This document shows positions 23,102 to 35,452 of a stretch of 64,000 bases of DNA, in pieces (the stretch's first letter is position 1; every line of letters starts with the position of its first letter). The notes under the pieces were generated by a model. That model saw only the letters and a list, made by a program, of their open reading frames with translations. It made no database searches and was not told the DNA's origin. The translations under genes were made by a program, and so were the position numbers. The stretch is from Pyrrhosoma nymphula (taxonomy: Eukaryota > Arthropoda > Insecta > Odonata > Coenagrionidae): the NCBI GenBank assembly GCA_963573305.1, contig OY754337.1, positions 82,969,094 through 83,033,093 on the forward strand. The letters run 5' to 3'.

Positions 23102-26100
23102 AGACTTCAGAATACCATGCCCCTAACTAATAAAACTAGACTAGTCTAACTAAACAATCACTTAAATTATGGTATATTATGCAGATGTACAATTACCTAT
23201 AACAAATTGTTAAAGCTTTGCCAATGAAATGTAAAATTTCGGTAATGTTATGAAAATATTTCCTAATTGAAGCCGGTTCTGAAAAGTAGACCCAATCTAG
23301 TCCCAATGCCGTTAAACATTGCCACGCTTTCTCGTGAACTTTAAAAAACTTTTTTCCTGAATCAGTCCCACTGAAATGGGGATACATCTTACACACCTAT
23401 ATGCTGTCAAATACAGTGGATAATATTTTTGCACCGATGGTGGCTTGATAATTCACCGATAAAATGTCAAATTTATTCTCATCTAGTTCATAACAGAATT
23501 TTCCATTTCAACAAAAAATAGCAAAGATATAGAGATACAAGCTGGCTGTTAGGATTATCCTGCCTTAATCAACTGAGACCCCAGATTGATGAAATAAAGA
23601 CGATGGGAGCCTACTACAACTATGTCAGTTTACAATGGCACAATCCCTTAATTTTTCACCGAGAATGACTTAAAAATAAAGAAAATTAACATTGGCAATG
23701 AAATCATCTTCTTATGCATGGGTTAATATGATAACCATACTCTCACGGCACAACATCCTGAGCAGGTAAGGCTGATCCTCGCAAGATGCCGTGGGTATAG
23801 ATAAGAAGTTATCCACACAAAGCCACGTTGGGAGGCAAATCCCAACAAAAGACGTCAAACTCAAGGCCAAGCTCACTCGAGGAAAACCCAAGGAAAGAAA
23901 CATTAGCCCTTTATTCTTGTCAGGCCTTGACATGTTACAATGGACCTTCAAAATTCAATTTCCTAGGGCAAATATTTTTTTTTCAATCAGTACACATATT
24001 GAAAAAAACAGGAAACATCAAGCAGTTTGCAACTACAATGGATGCAATAAAAGTACCTGTCATGGCAAAAACAATGATGAGGATATTAAAAAAATGATCA
24101 GAAAATGCAACACAAGAAAACACATACTCTGGCTCTCACTCCAAAGATAATCTGGAAGTGGTGAATGCTTCACCACAATTATCAACTTCCATCCTTTACG
24201 TCGGGAGCTAAGCAAATTTAAATATTAGCATCTAAGAAACATCCATCTGTTTTGACTTTCTTTGTAGACTTTCCAAACCTGAGGAGTCTGAATAAAACTA
24301 CACATCCACATGGCATGTAGCTAATTATTATGACAAAAAATATTCACAGAATGTGATTCTTGTCGGTGAATTCCAAAGCACCCCTGATTAAAATCAACTT
24401 CCTAACCAAAATTTTCTGGCAGGAAATGTTCACATCGACTTCATGAACTAAACTAAGCAGAGTAATGATATGTACATGAACACTAAAAAAACAATAAGCA
24501 AGTCTTGGTTGGCCTAAAATTTGAAACCATGAACATATTAAAAACAAATACATATTATTACTGTGTTTCACATGCAAAGAGGGAATAGTAGGGCCAAAAT
24601 GAATTCGAAAAATGTCTATCAATCATGTAAACAGGAGTGATTTCAGCAAAAGTTTAAAAAGTTATGATTGAGTTGTAGTAGCATGACCACACAGCCCTCA
24701 CCTATATTTACACACAAAGACAAGTTTCCACTCCACAAAAAAATAAAACAGTAAAACCATGAATTAGCATTGGTTTAATAAAGTGTAGTGATTATTTCAA
24801 GAAGAGCACAGGACAATGATAGCAACACAAAGAAAATTATTTTGAATACTCAGTTCAAAGAGAAAGAAAGGCAGAACCCATAATGCCAAAGGTGAACCCC
24901 TCTCATTGCAAAGACGACTGAAGCAGTCCAATTAATGCACATTGAATATCTCGAATCTCTTCAGAGATTCACAGTTCCCCTCATTGGCTCTCGGGACTGG
25001 ATCAATGCACAATGAAAGGAAGACAAATAAAATGACCCTCACTACATCTGATGAATGGAATCAAATTTTCAACCATGCAGTGGATTCTGAGTCTATCCGC
25101 CAACAGTCGGGCATACTGTGACACGAGTAACGTGTCTTCTACACGAATGATTGACATTTTCAAGCCTTCATTTTTGATCAGGAGGGCCTCCTACCTCATG
25201 AAAAGTGATTATAAGTCGTAAGAGACAGAGGGTTCACTAATAAGAACTCCACAAATGTTCTTTGAGAAATGCCCAGATAATATGAACTTTGCTAAATTAG
25301 GACGACTCTTGCCCCATTGAGTCCAGATTAGCGAGGGTCTACTATACTATAACTTCACACTATGTCTCTGGAGCTAATGGAAGATATTAAATAAAAGAGA
25401 TAAACGGTCAAACTGATAGATAAGAGAATTCATTCTTCCCATGCACCATTAATGACAACAACAAAGACAGAGCAAAGCACTAAGACCCTCCGTTACCCTC
25501 TTCCTACTTTCCCTCTTCCCATTGTGTTCTAACACCCTTTGCCACATTGCCCCAACACAGCTAGTGGAGTAGTATGTACATGTAGGTCTTTAGCACAGCC
25601 AAAAGCTACAGATATTAAACATGTAGAATTTGCCCTGAGGAAAAATCCACTCAAGACCAGGAATCACATCATAAACCCTTGGTTGCCAGGAGAATGTACC
25701 AACCACCACTTCCCATGTTCCCCGATTCCCATGGCAATTGCCGGAGGACTTAAGGGAACTAGATGTCAGCACGCTTATAGTCCATCAAAGTTGGTACTCA
25801 TATAAGGGCAAGGAGGGTTTCAAAGAATCCACTGCTGGGGGGGTTGAACTCAAAATTCGACCACTGTGTTGATAAGCTACGCACAACTGCAGCTAATTCA
25901 TAGGGAATTCTTTTTATGGATAACTAATAATGATGATTTTGACCGTCCTGATATCCATCCAATATAACTTTTGTGTTCCTGGGCACAACATGACATTAAT
26001 TACTCCTTCTCTTCTGAAAGTCATTCAAAAACTATGTAATGAACCTGTTAAAAGGTTTCAGTAGTATTTATGGTAACATTTTTGTATATAAAATTCTATC

Positions 26101-29100
26101 AACATATTTCATACTAATATTAGAAAAATTATAGCATTTAAAACTTTGGAGGAAACACCAAATAGAGTAGTTGATGCATTTCAACTTTTATTATACATTT
26201 TGTATTAAAATTTATGAGATTATGATGAATATTGACTTCAGAACTTGTTTTTGAGCAAAATTTTGGAGTTAAGGGTATTGAACAAGTTTTTAAGGAATGA
26301 AAAAACTAAGGACGATAAACTGGTTTCCACCTGGAGCCCATATAATTATACGAGTTTATACCCTGTGCCTGCCTTAAACAATATAGAAAATTTCTGCAAG
26401 GGTTGGCAAAGCAAGAAAGGCGTCCACCCATGGCAAAGGGTTGAGGAGTCAAGCAAGCAAATGCTTATTGTGTCCACTGTGAGAGTGCACACATGAGATT
26501 TGGTAGCACAAATAGACAAAAGACAAGATGGTGTGGTTTCACGTCTATTCAACAAAAGAAGAATGCTGTGTACTTCACTCCTAGTGGGAGGAGAACCTTC
26601 CAGCTGCAGTAACCCAGCGTGAGGATGTGCTGGAAAACCAAAAACGTTGCCAATGTTGAATGCGATCATCTTCAATGAGTGTGTTTATGGTGGTGGCCCC
26701 TACAGACCATCTCAAGTGACTTATCCGCACCTGAGCACCAATACACAAGTGAGACAAGGACACTCAATACACGCAACCGCACCATCTGCTCTAGTCCCCA
26801 TTCCCTATTTCACCTTGATCCATGGCCAAACACAGTGAAACCAAATGCAAGGCACAGACACAAGACCCTGAATGGCTATCAGAGAAAGAAAACTCACTTC
26901 AAATCAATAACCACCTTTTCTTAAGCTGCTGAGATGATAGAAGGGCAATTTGGTGGAAATGATAAAGCCTGCGTTAAATGAAGGAAACATCTCCAGTTAA
27001 GACATTCTTCTACAATTTTTTATAATGATATATGAGACCATGTGGGTTGCTAGGCTCCTTGAGATATTAAATGAAAAAACAATGAGTTGCAATTAATATC
27101 ACAAACATAGTTTCACTGATCCCATAAACTTCTTCCTCTTCATACCTCACAACTTCAAACGCATGGTGACCTACAGATAGATTAAAGGTCAGCAAATAAT
27201 TGCATATGGCAAAACTCTTGACAGTGTCTGCATGTACAGACCACTTCCCACACTAATATGGTTGTCCATTTCACATGTTTAAAAAGTAAAATTTACGAAC
27301 CATGGTAGGGAAGGAGAGGAAAGCAGGTGGGATTGCATGACGGTGCCAAGGGTTGGGAAACCGCTCCCTGAGGGAAACCCGTGGGAAAAATGGTGGGTGC
27401 GGGTTAAAGCACACCGGCATGCTTTCTTTGGTGCCCCCTGATAAGTGGAGAGTTTGCTGCTTAATGTGGTACCACTGTAAAATGACTTCAATGCCATTTA
27501 AGTCACATTCTGTCCACCTTTATAAAAACGCATCCTGCTTGACAAGAACAACAAAAGCCCACCTTTCCACTCCATTTTTTTGTACAAATTGAATTTTTAA
27601 TTACATGGTTTTTGGTAGGAAATTTTGGTGAAATTTGGGGAAAATATAAGGCCTTTGTAGCAGAAATTATATGTATATATTGTCTGAAATGAGATGGGGC
27701 TGAAGGTTGATGGAATGGAAAACTGTGAAAACGAGCACACTCCAATTCATACGCTAGAAGTCACCACCAAGGAGAAGGTTAGAGAAATGCCAGTGTAGAA
27801 AACAAAAGAAGAGGCCATACTAAAAATTTAAGAGGAAGAACAGGATAGGAGGAAGGAAAGAAGGAAGACGTTCTGGGAGGAGAAGAGAAAAACTAAACCA
27901 CAACGGAGCTAACCGTGGTCTAACAGAGGCCGTAATGGAAAAAGATACATAAATGTCATTTTAAAAAATTTTTAAGAAGTGAATTCTTCCAAGGAATTCA
28001 AGGGTAATAAAATGTGCACCTGACTATAATTTTTGTGACCATGGATAAGATTGATTCCATGGTGTCGTACCTGGTTTTCAAGATGGAAAATGTGACAGAA
28101 AAATGCATGGGGAAAGAAGAGGAAAATATTAACCGGAATCACTTTTACATGCCTCAGCCACGGCACCAGTACAAGAGAATTTTAATGACTCGAATAAAAT
28201 TTTTGAATGACAGTTGTCACATTAAGCTGCACAAACTGTACAAACTTATATGGGAGGGCTTGAGAGGGAACTGGTGAGGAATGAAAAGAAAGCCATCTGG
28301 AATGGACAGATGTTTTTCTGAAAACCTTATTTGAACATTTGAGAAAGAATGAAGCACATCAATTCGCTTGTGGAGTGTAAGTCCTGCACAGGTTTTATAA
28401 CAATAACCTAGAATATAGCAGTAAATTGTTAGATAGGTACAACTGCATTCTAATAATGAGTCTAGTACAAGGCAGCACCTGCATAAAGTCAGCAACATCA
28501 GCAAAATATTAAAGCAACCTTTTCAAATTGTGGAGTTTACACATGAATTAATAGCTCCATCAAAATAAGCTAAATACTTTATAAACACAGACTTATAGGT
28601 ATTACATCACAAATTCTGAAAAAAAGAAGGTTAATATTAAGTATACATTATATTAAATATTTAAATGTATAAAGCAAAACTGATGAGCCAATTTGTGAGT
28701 TGTTCCTGGGCTAGAACTAAAAATTGTACATACTAGGATTAATTTTTGCTTACACATTTTCAGTGAATTCTAAAGCAATTCAAAATTGACCCAATTAAGA
28801 GATGTTGCTCCAATTATTGTATTTAAGTTTCCATTAGATACATAAAAAAACATTAAACAGTTATTATGAACAAGCCATGGTCCACAGAAGTCCTTATGAT
28901 TAGGAAAGTCAGCAACTGCATACATCACACGATCAGACCAGTTAATTACATTATGACACTCAATAACAAATGGACAAATCCAAATGATAGATTCTTCTGG
29001 GTTACTTGAATGAGTACATAATTCTGCAGTCCTTAATATACTGGAAATTAAATAATTTCCCTCAAGGCATACACTCCACAGCTACTTAACCTCAATTTAA

Positions 29101-29330
29101 CTATGATTAGAAAAAACATGGCAACTCAAGGGTAAAGAGCTAAAATAAAATAGAAGAAATAATATGCATAAGGGTGGCAATCAAGAGAACCAAAGGATGC
29201 GATGGCTGATTCATATTCTACATGATCGAATAAGAGCTGATAATAGATAATTTCATTTGAAAGCAGCAAGAATCATGAAAGTATGTTTGGCATTGATTTT
29301 CTTCCATCTAATTATTTCTCACAGATTATT
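23102..29330. other. Long intron stretch, nothing recognised
   Basis: About 6 kb of AT-rich intron. The open frames at 23791-24150, 26245-26496 and 28014-28277 have no recognisable motif, no repeat composition like the gene's exons and no splice context. A short fragment near 25300 (AGCGAGGGTCTACTATA) resembles pogo/Tigger ends but is too short to call. Confidence 0.45.
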
Positions 29331-29334
29331 TCTT

Positions 29335-29535
29335 TTATTTATTTTTTTATTTGACAACACCCCCGAAAACAGACACTCATTGGGCTTTTACATCAGGTGT
29401 ATTAGCAATTCATAACGAACAATCACAACCACCCATGCCCTGGATGGGAAAAACCTACCCAGGCGGGACTCGAACCCGCGACCTTCAGCTTGGCAGGCGA
29501 GGACTTTACCCCGCCGCCACCGATTGCTGTGATGT
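29335..29535 (-). repeat. tRNA-derived SINE, minus strand
   Basis: On the minus strand, from 29525 downward, an A-box-like GGCGGCGGGGTAAAGTCC is followed by GGTCGCGGGTTCGAGTCCC (B box) near 29460-29480. A tail then ends in TAAATAAATAAAA-like sequence at about 29335. The head is close to a real tRNA in sequence but the acceptor stem does not pair. Confidence 0.65.
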
Positions 29536-30345
29536 GTAATCACTCAAACGATGCCAAAATACCAGGCAGCCATTATTAAGGAATTGAAATGAGGTTGATG
29601 CTGACAGAACATGTGAAAGGAAATGCTTCCCTGTCACGAGAAGCATGAGGATTTCCTTTATTAGAGTATGGAGCAAGTACAAGTGCATCAACTTTCCCAA
29701 AATCAGGTAGTAAGTTCTCCATTCTTCCTCCAATTAAATGAATCCCACAACTCTCTCCACTTGATTGCCACCCTCAGTTGGTAGATCACACTTCAACACT
29801 CCACGAAAGGCATTTTTCTGGGAAGGATGGGCCAAGTTGATGATGGACGGGTTGGTACTAGGCATGATGGGAGAGATCTAAAGATAGCATGTATCCTCCT
29901 CTTTTTGTTCGAACAAGAGCTGATAAATATGCTACACAGCTATATGAGGGTAAATATAACTGTCTCAGGCTGGATATGATGAAAATTCTCGATATTAATT
30001 ATGTATATTAGGGTAATTTCAAACACGTTACACATATTTGACTTCAAAATATATTCTGTAGCACATTTCTTCACATGAGAGGCAAAGGTAATGCGATAAC
30101 TGGAGATACTGTGCCAGCATTTTTGCAAGCAAAAATGCTCACGTCAGCACACTGCTGGCTCCCTGGACCCCCAATTATTTTCCTTCATTACTAGAAGGCC
30201 ACACTGGCATTGCCCTCCCTCCCCACATACAGTTCTTCACCATAAATATCCTGCCAGAATCCGTTTTAGTAACAAAACTTGGTACTTTTCCAGTTTGATA
30301 AACTCAATACTTTCGGGCATTACTTGGTGGAACCAATGCATAATG

Positions 30346-30497
30346 AGCAGTAATAATAACTTTGTAAGCTCCATAAAAAATGTTATAGGTACAACTGGTT
30401 TCGCTAGTTATGGCATCTTGAATATGCCATAACTGGCGAAACCAGTTGTACCAATAAAATTTTTTGTGGAGCTTACAAAGTTATTATTACTGCTTAC
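30346..30497 (-). repeat. Palindromic Penelope-like hairpin
   Basis: Near-perfect arms of about 70 bp are centred near 30421. The outer ends contain AACTTTGTAAGCTCCA, matching other hairpins. The core reads GCCATAAC(T/C)GGC-type stem followed by GAAACCAG; the CTGANGA part is degenerate. Confidence 0.6.
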
Positions 30498-32211
30498 TTT
30501 TCCAGTTTATTTATTTTCTTGAACGTTTTCAACTTGATAAGACATCTTTGGGCAATTTATGAAAATTCAACCAGTATTTATGTATGAACTATAGGTAAAG
30601 ACAGACATTTAACAACAAGTCGGTATAGTTAGAGGTGGGGGGAAGTAAACAGAGGGGGATAAGAGAATGGTGGGGAGAGTTTTAGTTACATTTTCGGTGG
30701 GGTACCCTGAAAGAGAACAAGCATTTACAAGAAAATTGCAGGGATGTGGTGGGGGGAATTTTAAGATATTGAAAAATATTCTTTTCTCATTCAGTTTAGC
30801 CCACCCTGAATGTAACTTAAAACTCTCCACACCTAAACCCACCCCCACTTACTAACAAATTCCTGTCTGTACCAATAAACTAGTTGACACTTTAGAGTTT
30901 TGCCAGAAGATGCCTTACAAAGGTTGAACTAATCGCAGAAATAAATAAACTGCAAAAAAGTACAAAGGTTAATTTCTAAATTGGATATCCGTCACTTACA
31001 TGAGGTCACACCTTAAACCATCAAATTAATTCCCCACCAGAAGTAGCACCATTCTCTCTCAACCCTACCTTCTCCACAAAGAGAAACAAGAGACAAGCAA
31101 GCCTCCAGAAGCTAACGAGTAATGGGTGGCCTGCTTGAGCATGAATTGGACCTGGCATGAGTCCATACTGCTTGTTTTAGTCACAAGTGTCAAAAAAAAC
31201 AGCCTTTAAATTGAGACAGTAAACCTTCCGAAGGAATGGTGGCCACCTACTCAGATTCCTTGCTTCCACAATCACAGAATTTGCTCCTCATTACAACCAT
31301 ATCAATAGAGCAGACACACGTACATTTATCATCATTATGGCTGCACATAAAAAATAAACTTTTAACTTTCTCACTGATCCGAATTTTGATATGAATATGA
31401 GGAGAGTTCAAGTCAAATGCTTACAGTTGGTCACATCTAGCGCAAATACCATGGTGGCAGCAATAATTTTATGAAAAAAAATCATGGACTTTCCCGAGAT
31501 TAATTTATTTCCATATCTATGACATTGCAGTAGATAAGCTAGCTCAGCACATTTGTACAATGTGTACGAATTAAATGCACCATCTAAAGCAAAAATCATA
31601 AACTTACAAATAAGCCACCAGCATGAAAAACTGCATCAATATGAGGAAGCAAACATTTAATCCTTGGTGAAATTCATGGATGAGTAACTGAATTCCAGGA
31701 TACGAAATATCCTCTTAGTAGGAAAAGACCTCAATTATAAACAAATTATCAGGTTACATGATACAGAGAGCAAAAATTAATTCTGGGTACATGATTTATC
31801 TAAAACATTGCCAGGAAGTCATTTTACGTTCTTCAATATGTTTATTATCAGCATTAAATTTAAAAAATTAGCCTCTGTAAAAAGTTTTGGAGTTAGAGAA
31901 CAAGACTTGATACCTAATTTGTCTTGAGCTGCTATTGATAACCTTGCACCTCAGAAGTTATTCAATACAGAGAATGATTATATTATGAGCCAAAGCAGTC
32001 GAATTGAAATGAGAAAAATCACTTGAATTTATCAATGATCTCTTAGTAAAAATGTAAATATTGCATTCCTACTTAACAAAAGAAATCTTATAAAATAGGA
32101 TCAACCCCATAACACGTAAACAGTAAATTAAATTTTGTCACATAAATGTCACAATTTTGACAAAGAAAATTAATGGAAATTGGATCCGGGGCAAAATATC
32201 TTCAACTTACA
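30498..32211. other. Intron sequence, nothing recognised
   Basis: AT-rich intron between a hairpin and a hAT element. No feature supported. Confidence 0.45.
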
Positions 32212-32219
32212 CCCGGAGA

Positions 32220-33981
32220 TAGGCTTGTGCAATGAGTCGATTAATCGAAGTCATCGACGATGAATGTCATCGACCATCAACAGCGATGAGTCGATGAGAA
32301 TCATTCATGCCGATGAGTTGATGTGAATCATCGATGCTGATGAATCGATGCGAATCATTGATGTCGATGAGTCGATGAGAACCATCGATGAGGATGACCG
32401 ATGGGCCGATGAAAATTATAGGTTTAGTGTCGCCCATCCGTTCCGTGCCGCCACCAGTGACCACTGTGCCGTTTCCTCCCTCGTCTCCCCCTCCCCCGGC
32501 ACCTTCCTTGTTCTATTGTGCAATGCCTACAAACTGAAAAAAGCTGCCGGCATCGGTGTCCAGTCCACAGGGGCTGCACATGGGTTGGGGTACGTGGACT
32601 ATAGCAGACGATATCTCGGGGAAGGTAGAGGAGGGGATGGAGATTCTACCCACGAGCACCTTGGCGCTCCACCACTTGGATGCCATGTTGTCATCTGCTA
32701 TTAGAATGTCGCCAGTTTATAACATTGAGTGTCGCAACTGTGGTCCAGTCTAGACGAGATGTAGCTTGTTTCCGTCAGTCTCTCTGCACTGCATTCAGTT
32801 GATCCTGGCTGGGAATATTGTGGTCATGATTTCCGCCAAATCTATGTCTGTTTTCATGAAGCATTGCAGAGACATTGGTGGCAACCGTGTAAAATGTAAT
32901 TATTGTGCCCGGAGTTTGTCACATGCCAAAGGGTGCACTACTAATATTAAGAACCACTTGAAGGCGAAGCATCCGAATGTCTACTTGCAAATAGTTAATG
33001 GAATAAAGGAGCTTGCTGATGCCGAAGATCTCACTCTATGCTCAGAGATAGTGACGAGAGCGTGGTTAATGTTGAGGGGCTTCTCCCCCTGCTTGAAACG
33101 GAAGCCCCTGATGGAAGTAGTAATGCAGGTGCCCCACGACAAGGATCCGGCCAAGAGTTGCCCATCTCTTCATTTCCTTCTTATACGCCATTGCCGTCAT
33201 CATCTCGCTCTCCGTCTCTTTGCGGCGCTAACATCACCAGTCTTTCTGGTTTAAGGTACGTGGCTTTGACTCCATTGTGATTCCACGATAACTGAGCTCA
33301 CCCTTCCCCTTACATTAGTGTCAACTTCTTAAGCCGAGTTGTATTGTAAACACGCAGCCTGTGACAAGTTTTTGGGGCCGACCGTTAATTATATTACGCT
33401 CCTGGTTTGATAAATAGCTTTCCCCTCCATAAAGTAGCGCAGCGGCGCAGTTCACAAAGCCTCTCCTATCATTTTTTCCCTCTGTATTCCTGCCACTTCA
33501 ACATCATCAGAGCGGTTCTTCAGTGATGCAGGAAAGGTTGTGTTGGACGACCGATGTCTACTCACCGATGAAAATACGGAAATGAGAATTGTATTATACC
33601 ACAACAAAGAGTTGTTGTTAAATTGTAACTTGGAGCTTATTTCGCTCTTTAATAAATAGGCCTTGTCCTTCTCAATTAAGTTAAATCAATTCAATCTTCA
33701 CTTGATAGCCACACCAAACTGCCAACCAAGACATCTGCACCAATCATCGAGAGTCATCAATCATGGACATTCATCGATCATCGACATTCATCGATCATCG
33801 AACCTTCATCGATCATTGAACGTTCATCGATCATCGACATTCATCGATCATTGATATTCATCGATAGTCTCGATCATCGTGTACACTATTCGATGATCGA
33901 TGACAGCCATCGTCATCGAAGCATTTCGATGAAATTTTTTCATCGATAATCGATGACCAAAATCGGTCATCGCACAAGCCT
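32220..33981 (+). mobile_element. hAT element with BED zinc-finger ORF and long subterminal repeat arrays
   Basis: The ends TAGGCTTGTGC (32220-32230) and its inverse GCACAAGCCTA (33971-33981) are flanked by 8-bp sequences CCCGGAGA (32212-32219) and CCCAGAGA (33982-33989), one mismatch apart, as expected for an old hAT insertion. The left subterminal zone (32285-32400) repeats a roughly 27-bp unit built on CGATGAGTCGATG. The right zone (33765-33870) repeats a 17-18-bp unit built on CATCGATCATCGA. Such arrays are usually transposase binding sites. The catalytic part of the transposase is absent. Confidence 0.85.
32826..33254 (+). pseudogene. BED zinc-finger N-terminal part of a hAT transposase
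   Basis: An ATG at 32826 (or in frame at 32766) opens MISAKSMSVFMKHCRDIGGN. A BED finger follows: VKCNYC, then NIKNHLKAKHP, giving C-x2-C and H-x4-H ligands. BED fingers bind transposon ends. After about 33040 another frame (LRDSDESVVNVEGLLPLLET...) looks more like the natural linker, suggesting a frameshift. It ends near a possible splice donor (TTTAAG|GTACGT at 33256). No hAT dimerisation or DDE region follows. Confidence 0.7.
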
Positions 33982-34183
33982 ACCCAGAGATGACTAGATC
34001 AGAGAAATAATGGCGAAGAAAAAACGATATGAATCACTACACATTGACTGAAACAACTTGTTTTTTTTTAAAATACATACTAGTATTAATATTGGATATG
34101 GAACAGTGAAGTTGATGCATTATGCTTCCTGTGCATTAGTCAAGTACCAGATTAAAATAGCCATAAGGGGCTTATTTCTAATA

Positions 34184-34474
34184 CCCCATTTACACATTCG
34201 CACGAATGGTGAGTCGAACCCTGAGGCAAGTGATGTGGCAAATGAATAGTGGGCTCACTCATCATTCACCTCGGCACTTGTATTGCTCGCGCCGGGAGCG
34301 CTTCTTTTCGGAACAAGTCAAACGGACTTCCACGTCGTCCATTCGCCTCGACTTGGAGAAATGAACACTTGGTGTGTAAATGGACATTCCCATTGTGGGG
34401 ACGTGCGAATGCCACTCACAAATGTAAGTGAGCGACGAGGGGAATCACGAGCGCGAATGTGTAAAGGTGGCATA
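34184..34474. mobile_element. MITE with CCATTTACACATTCGC ends
   Basis: The left end (34184-34207) and right end (34452-34474) are inverted copies containing TTTACACATTCGC. The 290-bp interior is GC-richer than the flanks and has no coding potential. No clear target duplication was found. Confidence 0.55.
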
Positions 34475-34526
34475 AGAGCTACAGTTCAAGTTATGTCTTG
34501 CAAAAAAATCACTGCTGTCCTATATA

Positions 34527-34550
34527 TATATACACATACACACACACAAC
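34527..34550. repeat. TA/CA microsatellite
   Basis: An alternating TATATATA then CACACACA dinucleotide run. Other TA runs occur at 34792-34807 and 35073-35085, next to the two hairpins here. Confidence 0.7.
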
Positions 34551-34579
34551 AAAAGGTTTGCCAATAGGCCACAACAATA

Positions 34580-34787
34580 AAAAATACACTTGACAAGGGG
34601 TGGGGAAAGAAAACTAAAAAGAGAGAAGACTTACAGGGAACGTTTTGGACATGTAAACTAGAGAAAAAGTCCTTTAGAGAAAAAGACTTTTTCTCTAGCT
34701 GAGGAAGGGCTTACATGCCCGAAACGTTCCCTATAAGTCTTCTCTCTTTTTACTTTTCTTTCCCAACCCCCTGTCAAGTGTATTTTA
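34580..34787 (+). repeat. Palindromic Penelope-like hairpin with the clearest hammerhead-like core
   Basis: The arms begin AAAATACACTTGAC and end with the inverse; the centre is near 34685. The right arm carries CTGAGGA (34699-34705), one A, then GGGC paired with GCCC across a six-base loop, then GAAACGTT (34721-34728). The stem closes directly onto GAAA. Confidence 0.65.
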
Positions 34788-34806
34788 TACATATATATAT
34801 ATATAT

Positions 34807-35026
34807 ACTTCGTCACTAGGGTGACTAAAAAGAAGAAACACATAGTATGACACTCACACGGGTTTTGAAATTTTTGGTGGATCGCCACCACCTTCTTCAG
34901 CGAGGGGTAAAGGAAGATTCTTCCTTTACCTCTCGCTGAAGAAGGTTGCGGCGATCCACCGAAAATTTCAAAACCTGTATGAGTGTCATACTATGTGTTT
35001 CTTCTTTTTAGTCACCCTAGTGACGA
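34807..35026 (+). repeat. Palindromic Penelope-like hairpin
   Basis: Arms of about 105 bp (outer GTCACTAGGGTGAC) meet at 34914. The right arm has CTGAAGA at 34936-34942, one A, a GGT...ACC stem and GAAAA at 34961. The left arm reads in reverse with a better GGTGG/CCACC stem. It is adjacent to the preceding hairpin, separated by a TA microsatellite. Confidence 0.65.
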
Positions 35027-35348
35027 TGTATACCAAAATATTTTTGTGTTCACCCTCGTGAAAGCTTCCAAGTTATATATATATACCACATGAACATAAA
35101 AATGTAAGAATGATTAATGTATGAAAAAATAAACTGCCATTCAAAGGCTCAATCTAGCTGACAGACAGATCTATTTGAAAACTGACTCGCAGCTTTCTGA
35201 AACCATCCCAAAGTGACATCCAGCACTAAAATAAGTGACTAACAAGAATAGTATAAGAATTTGTGGGGGACCATGCACTCCCACCAAAGTATAATCGTTA
35301 CGTTGCCGTCAATGCAGCTCTATCATTAAGGGTGCTGACATTCCATAC

Positions 35349-35452
35349 CCATTTCCTTGCCTTGGGGGTGGCTGGTGGTGGCTGTTGGGCGAATGCGAAG
35401 GGGGTGGGGGAGGCGGCTGACCCATGGCACTCATCACCGGCATTCCGCTCAG
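35349..35452 (-). CDS. Exon 6 of the visible part, residues 426-460
   Basis: This is a short exon of 104 nt entering in phase 0 after CGTTTTCCAG and leaving two bases into a codon at AATGG|GTATGG. That donor is the weakest of the set. It is chosen because it is the GT that gives phase 2, which matches the phase needed by the next exon's CACAG acceptor. The product is LSGMPVMSAMGQPPPPPPSH followed by SPNSHHQPPPRQGN and a split glycine. Without splicing, the frame runs on to a stop at 35309. Confidence 0.7.

Noticed and set aside
23791..24150. Open frame of 119 codons
   Set aside because: Composition matches the surrounding intron and no motif or splice context supports it.
34283..34567. Open frame of 94 codons with GC-rich start
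   Set aside because: Lies in a MITE and runs into a microsatellite.
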